DNA of 64,000 nucleotides from JALZKA01 sp963734015 (GCA_963734015.1 CAVTFG010000012.1:186001-250000), one strand, 5' to 3'. Shown: positions 1 through 12,181, counted from the first letter of the stretch. Notes: a model not told the origin generated them from the letters alone. Translations and numbers: made by a program.

Positions 1-195
1 TCCTCGAGACCGCTGTACAGCACCCGGATACGGGACCAGATGTCGTTCCAGGTGACGTTCTGCGCGACGTGCCAGTAGCCCTTCGCGAGCGCCTCTTCGT
101 AGCAGGCGTCCATGCGCTCGAATCCGCGCGTGTGATCTCCGGCGTCGAGGTATCCGAGCCCGAGGAAGCCGAGCGCGTAGACCCGCTCGAAGTCA
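1..195 (-). pseudogene. TPR continuation of the AAA regulator, shifted frame, cut by window edge
   Basis: Reading the minus strand one frame away from the upstream regulator gives an uninterrupted helical stretch (SADFERVYALGFLGLGYLD..., then YEEALAKGY) that resembles the TPR half of AAA/LuxR regulators. It has no start of its own and begins just where the upstream reading frame stops, so it is best read as the same gene after a one-base frameshift near 195. It runs off the window, where a C-terminal LuxR helix-turn-helix would be expected. Confidence 0.5.
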
Positions 196-1878
196 GCGCT
201 CGGCGGCCTCCGCGATCTCGACCGCGCTGCGCGCGGCCTGGAGGCAAAGCTCGTACTCGAGCTCGAACGCGTGCAGGCCTGCGAGGCGGACGTAGGCCAT
301 CGCCAGCTCGGCCGACGGCCCCGCCTCGGCGAGGACGTCACGGGCGCGTTCGTATTCCACCCGGGCGGCGTCCGGCTCCGAACGCTCCCAGAAGCAGCGG
401 CCGAGAACGATCCGGTACCGAGCAGCCTCGAGGGGCTCGCCCAGACGCTCGAGCGCGGCGACCCCCTCGCTCAGGAAGCCCTGCGCGGGGCCGGTTTCCC
501 CGTTCAGCGCGCGGTCGTGGCCGATCCGGCAGACCAGCCTGGCGTGCTCGAGCTGGTCGTCGACCCGGGGAAGCACGCGCTCCAGCAGCGCCGCCGCCTC
601 GCCGAACGCGGACGCCCGTTCGGCCTCGTCGGCGCTCCTCAGGCACATCGGGACGGCCTCCTCGAACCGGGACGCCCAGAGCAGGTGATTCGCGACGTCG
701 ACGGACCGGCTGGTCTCATCGGCCGCAAGCGCGTCGGCGGTCCGCGAGTGGATCGCCTGGCGGCGGGGCGAGACGACGCTGTCGTGGATCGCCTCCTCGG
801 TCAGGGCGTGTCGCCACCGGTAGCGCCCCGGGTAGTCGGGGTGCTCCTCGAGCAGCTGCTGGGCGATCGCCGCTTCGAGGGCCGCCTGTGCCACGGACTC
901 TTCGGCATCGGAAACCGCAAGCAGCAGCGCGTAGTCGAAGCTCCGGCCGATCACGGCGCCCGCCTCGAGCACGGCGGCCTGATCGGGGTCGAGCCGAGCC
1001 AACCGCTGCAGGATCGTGTCGCGCACGGTTTCCGGAACCGCGGCGTCAGCCAGCGCCGCGCGGGTCAGGTCCTGATCTGGCGCCAGGCGCGTCACCGCGT
1101 CGTTCAGCATCTCCTCGAGGAAGAAGGGATTCCCCTCACTGCGCTCGTAGAGGAACTCGACCAGCTCCGGCTCGACCGCAGCGGTCCCGGTCATCGCGGC
1201 GATCATCTCGGCGATCCCGGCGCGGGTCAGCGGGGCGAGCTCGATCACGTCGGCGAGGCCGGAGCGCCGCCAGGCCCGGACCATCGGCAGGAACGGGTGG
1301 CGGCGGTGTAGCTCATCGCTGCGATACGTGACCAGGACGAGAGCGCGCATCCCTCCCAGCCGCCGCGCCAGATGGTCGAGTAGCTCGCGCGAGGAATCGT
1401 CCGCCCAGTGGACGTCCTCGATCACCAGCAGCAGGCTCCGCTCGGCGGCGGGGATCGACAGGAGCGCCACGATCGCCTCGAACAGGCGCAGCTTCGCCTG
1501 TCCCGTGTCGCTCGGCGTGTCGGGGCCACGGGCCCCGAACTGCGGGAACAGTTGCGAGAGCTCGGAGCTGGTGGGCCCGAGGCGCTCCGCGAGCGCCTCG
1601 GCATCCTCCCCTGCCAGGTGGTTGCCGATCGCTTCGACGAACGGCAGGTACGGCAGGGCAAGCTCGGCCTCGCTGCAGACCCCGCTCAGCACGACGGTGC
1701 CGAGGCGCCGGGCCTGGTTCGAGAGCTCATCCGCCAGCCGCGTCTTTCCGATCCCGGCCTCGCCGGCGAGCACGACCATCCGCCCCTGCCCTCGGCGGGC
1801 TTCGAGCAGGTAGTCCTCGAGCGCAGCTAGTTGCTCGTCCCGCCGCACGAGGACGGGGCACCGTTCGACTAGGGCCAC
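193..1878 (-). CDS. AAA-ATPase/TPR transcriptional regulator, N-terminal part (frameshifted)
   Basis: The 561-residue product has the N-terminal layout of large LuxR/MalT-like regulators: an AAA_16-type ATPase with Walker A GEAGIGKTRL at about residues 39-48 and a Walker B-like LLLVIEDVHWAD near 149-160, followed by winged-helix and TPR-like helices to the end. Family members usually run 900-1000 residues and end in a LuxR helix-turn-helix, so this frame is only the front part. Coding similarity continues downstream in another frame (1-195), which points to a frameshift rather than a natural C-terminus. A nucleotide-gated regulator is the family expectation; its targets are unknown. Confidence 0.75.
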   Translation of the reverse strand: MALVERCPVLVRRDEQLAALEDYLLEARRGQGRMVVLAGEAGIGKTRLADELSNQARRLGTVVLSGVCSEAELALPYLPFVEAIGNHLAGEDAEALAERLGPTSSELSQLFPQFGARGPDTPSDTGQAKLRLFEAIVALLSIPAAERSLLLVIEDVHWADDSSRELLDHLARRLGGMRALVLVTYRSDELHRRHPFLPMVRAWRRSGLADVIELAPLTRAGIAEMIAAMTGTAAVEPELVEFLYERSEGNPFFLEEMLNDAVTRLAPDQDLTRAALADAAVPETVRDTILQRLARLDPDQAAVLEAGAVIGRSFDYALLLAVSDAEESVAQAALEAAIAQQLLEEHPDYPGRYRWRHALTEEAIHDSVVSPRRQAIHSRTADALAADETSRSVDVANHLLWASRFEEAVPMCLRSADEAERASAFGEAAALLERVLPRVDDQLEHARLVCRIGHDRALNGETGPAQGFLSEGVAALERLGEPLEAARYRIVLGRCFWERSEPDAARVEYERARDVLAEAGPSAELAMAYVRLAGLHAFELEYELCLQAARSAVEIAEAAER

Positions 1879-1930
1879 TGGGGCATTCTCGCAGGGCCGG
1901 AAGGGCCGAATGAGACGCCGCGGAGTCCGC

Positions 1931-2297
1931 TCAGCCGCGCCTGCGCTTGCGCTTCACCCGCAGGCCCATCTTCATGGCCGGAGCGTGAACGGTGCAGATG
2001 AGCCTGTATCTGCCCGGCTTCGAGAACCTGCGCTTGTAGAGGACTCCTGGCCCGGACTCCGGCTCCCCCGACCGGAAGAACCTTCCCGGGCCCTTCGATT
2101 TGGTCACGTCGTGAGTTCATCACCCCGACCCAGTTGAACCTGACCAGGGTCCCCTGCCTGATAGTCAGGAAGCTCGGATCGAAGGAAGCGGGGTCGAGGA
2201 GCTTGACCGTTCTCGGCCTGGGGGCAGCGTCGGCCGGGGCCGCAGCGAGCGCCAGGACGAAGGCCGCGAGCGTGATCGGGACGAGTGTCCGCTTCAT
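1931..2297 (-). CDS. Secreted cupredoxin (plastocyanin-like), frameshifted
   Basis: The start gives a signal peptide (MKRTLVPITLAAFVLALAAA...ADA) and then a cupredoxin beta-sandwich. In the starting frame the sequence degrades after FNWVGVMN; moving one frame near 2118-2126 restores a type-1 copper site: His in NTHDV and Cys-x2-His-x3-Met in ICTVHAPAM, followed by a basic tail and stop at 1931. It follows the larger cupredoxin gene by 2 nt, so the two are probably co-transcribed. An exported electron-transfer or copper-binding role is the family expectation. The indel is either inactivating or a sequence error. Confidence 0.65.
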
Positions 2298-2299
2298 GG

Positions 2300-3944
2300 T
2301 CAGTGGTTCCTCCTCTTCGGCTTCGCCTTTACCCGCACCGAGCCCCGCATGAACGGATGGATCCTGCAGAAGTACGTGTACGTCTTGCCCGCCTTGCGCA
2401 GGGGCGGCGTCGAGAAGCGGTTGGAGCCGGTCGTCACTTCCTGGCTAAAGCCGGTCCCGTAGCCGAGCTGGCCCGAGTCGAACTTGATCGGCCCGGCGGC
2501 GAGCGGATAGCCGATCCCCGAGCCGCGATTGCATGGCGCCCGGCACGACGTGACGCTGTGCCATGCCTGCTGGTCGTCGGGCATCCCGAGCAGCGCCTCG
2601 AGATTGGTGAACGGAACCCGCCGTCCCCGCTTGACCAGCGGCGGGCGCATCAACGTCTGCGGGAACCCGCGAGCCGCGGAGTAGCCGCCGAGCGAGTAGC
2701 CGAAGCCGTCGATCGTCGAGCCCCGCCCTCGGAACCCGGCCTCTGCTCTTCAGCTTGCGCGGGTCGGGGAGCCTCAGATTCTTGCCCGCCTTCGCGTCGA
2801 TGTTCTCGGGCAGGCGGCCGTGCGTGAGGATGCCGCCCTGCTCGTACATCTCCTCGACCGCGGCCGCGTCGAAGAACGGATCCCTCGCGGCCGGATCGTT
2901 TGCCTGGGTGACCGCCAGCGGCATGATCCCCATCGACTCGTACCACGACGCCCTGCCCACCTTGTAGGTGGCGCTGACCGAGACCACGTCCCCCGGCTCC
3001 AGCGACACCCGCCACTCTGGCCGGGTCGCGCCCATGCTGACATCCCAACTGACCGCCCCTGCCCGGTCGTAGTACCTCGCTCTCGACCGGAACAGCGGCA
3101 CGGTCACTCCGTCGCGGGTGACCTTCAGATCGACGCTCGTCCCGCCCGGGTGCAGGTGGCCCGCGGTGAAGACGAGGGTTCTGCCGCCGGATGGCACGGT
3201 CCACTGTGCGTTGCTCGAGATCTTCTCGCGCTCCTCGTACCCCGGCACGCTCGGGTCCGTGGGGACGTCGTCAGGGAAGGTCCACCTGTCGTCGCCATCC
3301 CGGTCGAACCCGCGCTCGGCGTCGAACACCGGGTAGATCTGAGGGAGGCCGGCGACGTCGAGCCACCGAATCGAAGCGTCCGCGATGTCGGGCTCCGCAT
3401 CCACCGGGACCCAGTCGATCTCCCAGGTCAGGTAGACCTGGCGACCGCCGACCGCAGTCAGGTTGTGGATCATGTGGTTGACGGTCCAGTTCTCCCCGCC
3501 CTCGGCCCTGATGCCATAGCCCTGCGGCAGCTTGACGTGGGTCTTCTCCTCGCCCGACGCGAAGGTCGGGCCGCCGCCTTGCTTCAGCCAGACGACGTGG
3601 TGGAGGTGCAGGTCCCAGACGCTGGGCGTTCTCTCCCCGCCGCCCGGGAGGACCTCGACCATGCTGGGCTTGAACCGGGTGATGTACCCCTCCTCGGTCG
3701 AGCCCGGATCGAAGACGTCGGTGCCCCCGTCGCCGGAGACCACCTCGGCGTTCGGGCACGTGCTTGTGCCGGCGAGCTCGTTCAGGTTCTGCCCCGGGAC
3801 GATCGGGAGCGGGCCCATCCGGCACGAATAGGTGGTCATTCCCGGATAGGTCGCCCGGCCGAGGATCTCCTCCGGGGCGCCGGCAGACGCGACCGCGGGG
3901 AGGGCGGCGAGGCCCGCTACCGACGCGATCAGCGCACGGCGCAC
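2300..3944 (-). CDS. Secreted multi-His protein with C-terminal cupredoxin domain, frameshifted
   Basis: The signal peptide (MRRALIASVAGLAALPAVASA) leads into about 390 residues rich in conserved-looking histidine pairs (LHLHHVVW, NHMIHNL, GHLHPGG), which recall the stress-up-regulated Nod19 / copper monooxygenase-like jelly-roll proteins. Near 2715-2730, at a C-rich run, the frame is lost. The neighbouring frame continues smoothly (GSTIDGFGYSLGG...) into a cupredoxin with WHSVTSC and CRIHPFM, a type-1 copper site, ending at 2300. The whole gene is therefore an approximately 545-residue fusion with one indel. Copper binding is well supported; the reaction is not known. The start codon is GTG. 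Confidence 0.6.
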
Positions 3945-4043
3945 GGAGGCGGACGCGGGGATGCCCCGCGCCTTGACGTCCCGCCCTGATCAGCCAATTC
4001 GACAACCGGATTCCCTTCCTGGTCGACGGCACGATACAAGGTG

Positions 4044-4072
4044 TTGACAAGGCCACCCACTCGCGGCAGACT
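4044..4072 (+). promoter_or_regulatory. Sigma70-type promoter of the M14 peptidase gene
   Basis: TTGACA at 4044-4049 and CAGACT at 4067-4072 are separated by 17 nt, about 40 nt before the GTG start. A strong Shine-Dalgarno AAGGAGG at 4100-4106 follows, so this gene is conventionally led, unlike many others in the window. Confidence 0.55.
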
Positions 4073-4110
4073 CCGCCACGGCGGGGGGGTTTCGACCCCA
4101 AGGAGGATGC

Positions 4111-7100
4111 GTGAAGGCCTACTCGGTGGCAGTTGTCACGGCTGTCGGACTACTGGTGGGCGTTTCCTCCGCGGGAGCGGCGGCGCCGAAGCTTGACGTA
4201 TACGAGGGCACGATCCAGAGCGCCCAGCTTCAGGAGATCCTGGATCTCGGCGTGGACCGGCACGAGCTCGAGATCGAGGCGGTCGAAGGGGACGGCGCCA
4301 AGGACCAGGTCCGGGTGGAGACGATCCTGAGCGCCGGGCAGGCGGCGGCGCTGCGGCGCGAGGGGCTCGCGGTACATACCAAGCAGGTGGACGGCCAGAG
4401 CGTGGCCGAGCGGGCCACGGCCCTCGGCCTCGACGGCTACGAGGTGTTCCGCCAGTACGGCGGGCCGGGCGGCCTGCTCGAGGACTTCCGCCAGACGGCG
4501 CGCGAGAACCGGCGCATCACCAAGCTCGTCACGATCGGCCGCACGATCAACGACCAGGAGATCGTGGCACTGAAGATCTCCCGCGACGCGCGCAAGATGC
4601 GCGACGGGCGCAAGCCTGCCGTGCTCTACCTCGGCGCGCAGCATGCGCGCGAGTGGATCACGCCCGAGATGATTCGCCGCCTGAAGGACGAGATCCTGGC
4701 GCGCTACGACCAGGGCAACCCGCGCGTGCGCCGGGTGGTGAACCGCAACGAGCTGTGGTTCGTGCCCGTCGCCAACCCCGACGGCTACGACTTCACCTTC
4801 GAAGAGGGCCAGAGGCTGTGGCGGAAGAACCTGCGCGACAACGACGGCGACGGCGAGATCACCGCCAACGACGGCGTCGACCTGAACCGCAACCTCGACT
4901 ATCGCTGGGGCTACGACAACGAGGGCTCCTCCCCGGACTTCCCGAGCGAGACCTACCGGGGGGCGAGCGGCAACTCGGAGCCCGAGACCCAGGCGCTTGA
5001 CCGCTTCATGCGGCGCGTCGGCTTCGAGTTCTTCGTGAATTACCACTCGGCCGCCGAGCTCCTGCTCTACGGGATCGGCTGGCAGGTCGCCACCCCCTCG
5101 CCCGACGACGTGCTCTACGAGGCGATGGCGGGGGACGACGCCGACCCGGCGGTCCCCGGCTACGACCCGGACATCTCGGCCGAGCTCTACACCACCAACG
5201 GAGACACCGACACGTACATGCAGGAGCGCTACGGCACCCTGGGCTTCACCCCCGAGATGTCGACTTGCGAGGCGGCTTCGGACGTCGATCCCGACGACGA
5301 GTGGGAGGCCGAGGACTGCGGCAGCGGCTTCGAGTTCCCCGACGACGAGGAGCTGGTGCAGCAGGAGTTCGAGAAGAACATCCCGTTCGCGCTATCGGTC
5401 GCCGCGTCGGCCGACGACCCCGACGACCCGGAGTCGGCGGTCGGGCGCACGGCCGAGGACTTCCGCGTCGATTCGTTCGACGTGTCCTACGGCGACCCGC
5501 AGACCGTGGCCGTTGTGGCCAAGCGGTCGCTGCGGCGCGTGCAGCTGAACTACAAGGTCGCCGGTGAGCGGGTCCGAACGGTCGAGGCGCGCGAGTGGCG
5601 CGGCGGCGAGCGCTACGGCGACGAGAACGACGACTACTACGCCGAGCTGCGGGGTGCCGTGCGCGGGGCCGAGGAGGGCGACCGCGTGCGGGTCTTCTTC
5701 AGCGGCTACGAGAAGCGCGACCGCGGTAAGCGCAAGCACCGGCTCCGTCGTGTGGAGTCCGAGCGGTTCAGCTATGTCGTCGAGAGCGACACCGGCGCCG
5801 ACGTGCTCGTGATCGCAAACGAGGACTACACGGGCGTCAACCCCGACTACCCGGACGAGGTCACCGCGCCGAAATACGCCGACGCGTACGTGCAGGCGAT
5901 CGAGGCCGGCGGCGCGAGCGCCGACGTCTGGGACGTCGATGCGCAGGGCGTGCCGCACGACCTCGGCGTGCTGAGCCACTACGAAGCCGTGCTCTGGTAC
6001 CTCGGCGACAACCGGATCACTCAGGATCCCGAGGACGAGCTGATCCAGACGCCGTTCGGACAGCTGCCCGACATCGGGGTCGCCGAGCGCCAGCAGTACC
6101 TGACGATGAGCGTGCGCGACTACCTGAACGAGGGCGGCAAGCTCGTGCACGCAGGCGAGACCGCTCAGTACAGCGGGCTGACCGGGATCTCCGACGTCGT
6201 CGGCGGCCTCTACTACGCGTTGAACGGCGACGAGACGGCGGAGTGCGTGGTGGAGACGCAGGCCGGCTTCTTCGAGGACTGCCTGATCCTCGCCGACGAC
6301 TTCCGCCAGTACTACCTCGGGGCGTTCACGCGCATCGACCTGGCCGATCCCGACGGCGTGACCGGCATCGCCGAGCCGATCGCGGGCTTCGAGGGCGAGC
6401 TGGGCGGGCCGGTCGTCGAAGGCGACAACCCGCTCGACGAGGCGGGCGTCTTCCAGCCCACCAGCGACGTGCTGCCCGCGGACGAGTTCCCGCAGTTCGC
6501 GAGCCACGCGGCGGCCGAGTATCCGTTCGAGGGCGGGCCCTACTCGCCGGTTGAGGGCGCGCGCTACGCCGGCGCCGTCCACGCCGACAACTCCTACACG
6601 CGGCTCACCAAGACGGTCGACCTCACTTCCGTCGCGGCCGCCGACGACCCGCAACTCCAGTTCCAGCTCTCGCTCAGCTCCGAGACGGACTACGACCACG
6701 CGCTGATCGAGGCGCGCACCGCGGGCGGCGACGACTGGACGACGCTCCCCGACCTGAACGGCGGCACAGGCACCGACGTACCGGCCGACTGCGAGCAGGG
6801 CTTCCTGCTCGAGCTGCACCCGTTCCTGGAGCACTACCTGACCGGCGGCAACCCGTGCACGAACACCGGCACCAGCGGGGCCTGGAACTCGTTCACGGGC
6901 TCGACCGACGGCTGGATCCAGGTCGCGGCCGACCTCTCCGCCTATGCCGGCGAGCAGGTCGAGCTGTCGATCACCTACGTCACCGATCCGGCCGGCGGCG
7001 GGGTCGGCGCGTTCGTCGACGACACGAGCGTCGTCGCCGGCGGCTCGACGCTCGAGGCCGACGGGTTCGAGGAGGCGACGAGCACCTGGGCCGTCACCGG

Positions 7101-7281
7101 CCCGCCGGCGGGCAGTCCGCCGACGACCGCCGAGTGGGAGTTCGGCGAGCAGCTCGTCAACTTCTACGCCGCGACCGCGACCGAGGACACGCTGCTCCTG
7201 GGCTTCGGCCTCGAGCAGCTCGCGACCGACGAGGAGCGCGCAGCGCTTGTCGGGCAGGCGCTGGACGGGCTGGGCGAATAG
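4111..7281 (+). CDS. Secreted zinc carboxypeptidase, M14 family
   Basis: 1056 residues with a signal peptide (about 1-24) and a propeptide-like segment, then an M14 catalytic domain at about 115-430. Zinc ligands are visible: HAREW (His178, Glu181), the second His in NYHSAAE (about 312), substrate-binding LNRN near 257 and the general-base Glu in FTPEMS near 381. A long C-terminal extension follows, with beta-rich segments and a MAM/choice-of-anchor-J-like region at about 800-970. It should remove C-terminal residues from extracellular peptides. The GTG start is fixed by AAGGAGG 4 nt upstream. The gene appears intact and monocistronic. Confidence 0.9.
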   Translation: MKAYSVAVVTAVGLLVGVSSAGAAAPKLDVYEGTIQSAQLQEILDLGVDRHELEIEAVEGDGAKDQVRVETILSAGQAAALRREGLAVHTKQVDGQSVAERATALGLDGYEVFRQYGGPGGLLEDFRQTARENRRITKLVTIGRTINDQEIVALKISRDARKMRDGRKPAVLYLGAQHAREWITPEMIRRLKDEILARYDQGNPRVRRVVNRNELWFVPVANPDGYDFTFEEGQRLWRKNLRDNDGDGEITANDGVDLNRNLDYRWGYDNEGSSPDFPSETYRGASGNSEPETQALDRFMRRVGFEFFVNYHSAAELLLYGIGWQVATPSPDDVLYEAMAGDDADPAVPGYDPDISAELYTTNGDTDTYMQERYGTLGFTPEMSTCEAASDVDPDDEWEAEDCGSGFEFPDDEELVQQEFEKNIPFALSVAASADDPDDPESAVGRTAEDFRVDSFDVSYGDPQTVAVVAKRSLRRVQLNYKVAGERVRTVEAREWRGGERYGDENDDYYAELRGAVRGAEEGDRVRVFFSGYEKRDRGKRKHRLRRVESERFSYVVESDTGADVLVIANEDYTGVNPDYPDEVTAPKYADAYVQAIEAGGASADVWDVDAQGVPHDLGVLSHYEAVLWYLGDNRITQDPEDELIQTPFGQLPDIGVAERQQYLTMSVRDYLNEGGKLVHAGETAQYSGLTGISDVVGGLYYALNGDETAECVVETQAGFFEDCLILADDFRQYYLGAFTRIDLADPDGVTGIAEPIAGFEGELGGPVVEGDNPLDEAGVFQPTSDVLPADEFPQFASHAAAEYPFEGGPYSPVEGARYAGAVHADNSYTRLTKTVDLTSVAAADDPQLQFQLSLSSETDYDHALIEARTAGGDDWTTLPDLNGGTGTDVPADCEQGFLLELHPFLEHYLTGGNPCTNTGTSGAWNSFTGSTDGWIQVAADLSAYAGEQVELSITYVTDPAGGGVGAFVDDTSVVAGGSTLEADGFEEATSTWAVTGPPAGSPPTTAEWEFGEQLVNFYAATATEDTLLLGFGLEQLATDEERAALVGQALDGLGE

Positions 7282-7304
7282 GCCTTCGTGGCACGATCTC
7301 GCAG

Positions 7305-7747
7305 GTGACGAGCAGACCAGCCGCGGAGCAGCACCTGCGCGACCTCGCGTGCTGCGCCGCGTCCGCGACCGGATCGACCGGGAGTACGCGCAGCCGCTGG
7401 ACGTCGAGGCGCTCGCCCGCGGCGCGCACATGTCGGCCGGGCACTTCAGCCGCCGGTTCCGGCTCGCGTACGGCGAGTCGCCGTACAGCTACCTGATGAC
7501 GCGGCGCATCGAGCGCGCGATGGCACTGCTGCGTCGCGGCGACCTCAGCGTCACCGAGGTCTGCTTCGAGGTCGGCTGCTCGTCGCTGGGCACGTTCAGC
7601 AGTCGCTTCACCGAGTTGGTCGGTGTGCCGCCCAGCGTCTACCGGCGCGAGGGGGCGCGCGCGACTGCGGGGATGCCGCCGTGCCTGGCGAAGCAGGTCA
7701 CCAGACCGATCAGGAATCAAGAAGCGCCGATGCCGAGCCCCACCTAG
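7305..7747 (+). CDS. AraC-family regulator, frameshifted near its start
   Basis: A double helix-turn-helix AraC domain is clear (REYAQPLDVEALARGAHMSA...GHFSRRFRLAYGE, then VTEVCFEVGCSSLGTFSSRF). The natural start is the GTG at 7305 (VTSRPAAEQHLRDL), which is in a different frame from the helix-turn-helix; one base seems to be lost near 7345-7350, where the expected reading is LRDL-RVLRRVRDRI. The protein would be about 145 residues, a one-domain AraC regulator. It lies 10 nt before the VOC gene and directly ahead of the UvrA-like gene, a common actinobacterial arrangement in which it probably controls the other two. Confidence 0.7.
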
Positions 7748-7750
7748 CAT
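7745..7750 (+). promoter_or_regulatory. -10 box TAGCAT, probable leaderless start for the VOC gene
   Basis: TAGCAT ends 7 nt before ATG 7758 and overlaps the stop codon of the AraC gene. It supports 7758 over the ATG at 7749, which lies inside the box. Confidence 0.45.
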
Positions 7751-7757
7751 GGCCGCC

Positions 7758-8168
7758 ATGGACATCACCATTCACACGTGCTTCCTCCCGCACGACGACC
7801 CGGAGACCTCCCTGGCCTTCTACCGCGACACCCTCGGCTTCGAGGTCCGCAGCGACGTCGGAAACGGCAAGATGCGCTGGATCGCGGTCGGCCCCGCCGA
7901 CCAGCCCGACACGTCCATCCTCCTGGCGCCGCCGGCCACCGACCCTGGCATCACCGACGACGAGCGCCGTACCATCGCCGAGATGATGGCCAAGGGCACC
8001 TACGGCTGGATCCTGCTGGCCACCCCGGACCTCGACGGCACCTTCGAGCAGGTGCAGGCCGGCGAGGCCGAGGTCGTCCAGGAGCCGACCGAGCAGCCGT
8101 ACGGCGTTCGCGACTGCGCCTTCCGCGATCCCGCAGGCAACCTGATCCGCATCCAGGAACTGTCCTAA
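7758..8168 (+). CDS. VOC (glyoxalase/bleomycin-resistance) family protein
   Basis: The 136-residue product shows the two beta-alpha-beta-beta-beta modules of the vicinal-oxygen-chelate fold: an N-terminal His (IHTCFLPHDD), FYRDTLGFEV, and a C-terminal FRDPAGNLIRIQE with the usual metal-ligand Glu. Members bind a metal and act on, or sequester, small hydrophobic molecules including antibiotics. It sits between an AraC regulator and a UvrA-like ATPase with a 2-nt gap to the latter, so a drug or DNA-lesion response is plausible; the substrate is unknown. Confidence 0.8.
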   Translation: MDITIHTCFLPHDDPETSLAFYRDTLGFEVRSDVGNGKMRWIAVGPADQPDTSILLAPPATDPGITDDERRTIAEMMAKGTYGWILLATPDLDGTFEQVQAGEAEVVQEPTEQPYGVRDCAFRDPAGNLIRIQELS

Positions 8169-8170
8169 CC

Positions 8171-10555
<2,385 letters not shown>

Positions 10556-10575
10556 CCGAGGCCCTGAAAAACCGT

Positions 10576-10581
10576 TAGCAT
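10576..10581 (+). promoter_or_regulatory. -10 box TAGCAT of leaderless MFS gene
   Basis: TAGCAT ends 7 nt before ATG 10589 and no Shine-Dalgarno is present, the pattern of a leaderless transcript. Confidence 0.5.
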
Positions 10582-10588
10582 CGGCTCG

Positions 10589-12178
10589 ATGGCGGTCGAC
10601 GATAGGCGGCGTTGGTCGGCCCTCTACGTCCTCTGCGTAGGGATGCTGATGATCGTTCTCGACGCGACGATCGTGAACGTCGCGCTCCCCACGATCCAGG
10701 ACGACCTCGGCTTCGCGCAGACGGATCTCGCCTGGGTCGTCAACGCGTACCTCATCGCCTTCGGCGGCCTGCTGCTGCTGGCCGGCCGGATCGGCGACCT
10801 CGTCGGCCAGCGGCGCGTCTTCCTCATCGGCCTCGCCGTGTTCACGGTCGCGTCCCTGCTCTGCGCGGTCGCCCAGAGCCAGGGCCTCTTGATCGGCGCC
10901 CGCTTCGTGCAGGGCGTCGGCGGCGCCCTGACCTCCGCGGTCATCCTCGGGATGATCGTGACGATGTTCCCCGAGCCGCGTGAGCAGGCGAAGGCGATCG
11001 GCGTCTACACGTTCGTCGCCGTCGCGGGCGGCTCGATCGGGCTCCTCGTAGGGGGCGTGCTGACGGAGACCATCAACTGGCACTGGATCTTCTTCGTCAA
11101 CATCCCGATCGGCCTCGCGACCGCCCTGTTCGCGATCAGGCTCGTCCCCGATCGCGAAGGGCTCGGCCTCACCGCGGGAGCCGACCTCCCCGGCGCGGCA
11201 CTGCTCACGGGCGGTCTGATGCTGGGCGTCTACACGATCCTCGGGGTCGCGGAGGAGGGCTGGGGTTCCTCGCAGACGCTCGCGCTCGGCGCGGTCTCCG
11301 TCGCGCTCCTGGTCGCGTTCGTTGCCCGCCAGGCCCGGGTGGCGAATCCACTGATGCCGCTGCGGCTGTTCCGCTCGCGCAACGTCTCCGGCGCGAACGT
11401 GGTCCAGGCACTGCTCGTGGTCGGAATGTTCGGGATGTTCTTCCTCGGGGCGCTCTACATGCAGCGGATCCTTGGCTACGACGCGTTCCAGGTCGGCCTC
11501 GCCTACCTGCCGTTGACGGTTGTCATGGGCGCGATGTCCTTCCGCGTCGCCGGCCGGCTCAACCTGCGCTACGGCCCGCAGGCGACCCTCCTCCCCGCGA
11601 TGTTCGCCATCGTCGCCGGGTTGCTCCTGCTCGCGCGAACGCCCATCGACGCGACCTACGCGGTCGACCTGCTGCCGGCGATGGTCCTGATCGGCCTCGG
11701 GGCGGGCCTCGGGTTCCCGTCGCTGATGACCCTGGCGATGTCGGGCGCCACCGCGAGCGACTCAGGGCTCGCATCGGGACTGGTGAACACGAGCGTCCAG
11801 GTGGGCGGCGCGATCGGCCTCGCCGTGCTCGCCACGCTGGCCACCGAGCGGACGGCCAACCTGCTCGCCGAGGGTGAGGCGGCCGCCGAGGCGCTCAACT
11901 CGGGCTTTCACCTCGCCTACCTCGTCGGCGCCGCGCTGGTTCTCGTCGCGATCGTGATCGCCGTAGTAGTCCTACGGGCGCGTCTGCCTGTGGGCGTCGC
12001 GGCAGGGATTCCGGAGGAGCCCGCCGAGCCCGTGCCCGACGCGGCCGCCGAGAAGCCGGCGCCCGCGATGACGGCCGAACCGCTGCCGGCCGGCGCCCAG
12101 ACCCCGTGGGCCGGCTGCCAGGAGACGGGGATGCGGGTCGTGATCGGGTGCGGCGGCTGTACCGGCTCGGCGCCCTAG
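10589..12178 (+). CDS. MFS drug exporter, DHA2 (14-helix, EmrB/QacA) family
   Basis: 529 residues with about 14 hydrophobic helices. Typical DHA2 motifs are present: LDATIVNVALPTIQDDL in helix 1, GRIGDLVGQRR (motif A) in loop 2-3, and GGSIGLLVGGVL (motif C of antiporters) in helix 5. It should export hydrophobic compounds in exchange for protons. The C-terminus carries a proline/alanine-rich cytoplasmic tail that ends in a Cys/Gly-rich stretch (VIGCGGCTG). The following gene's -10 box overlaps its stop codon. Confidence 0.88.
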   Translation: MAVDDRRRWSALYVLCVGMLMIVLDATIVNVALPTIQDDLGFAQTDLAWVVNAYLIAFGGLLLLAGRIGDLVGQRRVFLIGLAVFTVASLLCAVAQSQGLLIGARFVQGVGGALTSAVILGMIVTMFPEPREQAKAIGVYTFVAVAGGSIGLLVGGVLTETINWHWIFFVNIPIGLATALFAIRLVPDREGLGLTAGADLPGAALLTGGLMLGVYTILGVAEEGWGSSQTLALGAVSVALLVAFVARQARVANPLMPLRLFRSRNVSGANVVQALLVVGMFGMFFLGALYMQRILGYDAFQVGLAYLPLTVVMGAMSFRVAGRLNLRYGPQATLLPAMFAIVAGLLLLARTPIDATYAVDLLPAMVLIGLGAGLGFPSLMTLAMSGATASDSGLASGLVNTSVQVGGAIGLAVLATLATERTANLLAEGEAAAEALNSGFHLAYLVGAALVLVAIVIAVVVLRARLPVGVAAGIPEEPAEPVPDAAAEKPAPAMTAEPLPAGAQTPWAGCQETGMRVVIGCGGCTGSAP

Positions 12179-12181
12179 TCT
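12176..12181 (+). promoter_or_regulatory. -10 box TAGTCT of the cNMP/TrxR-like fusion gene
   Basis: TAGTCT overlaps the TAG stop of the exporter and ends 7 nt before ATG 12189; no Shine-Dalgarno is visible. Confidence 0.5.

Noticed and set aside
69..1331. Plus-strand open frames rich in Arg/Pro opposite the AAA regulator
   Set aside because: Low-complexity antisense frames; the minus strand carries Walker motifs.
5392..7431. Long minus-strand open frame (679 codons) opposite the carboxypeptidase
   Set aside because: Its composition (V, L, R, A-rich without motifs) is that of a GC-rich antisense frame, and the plus-strand gene has clear catalytic motifs.
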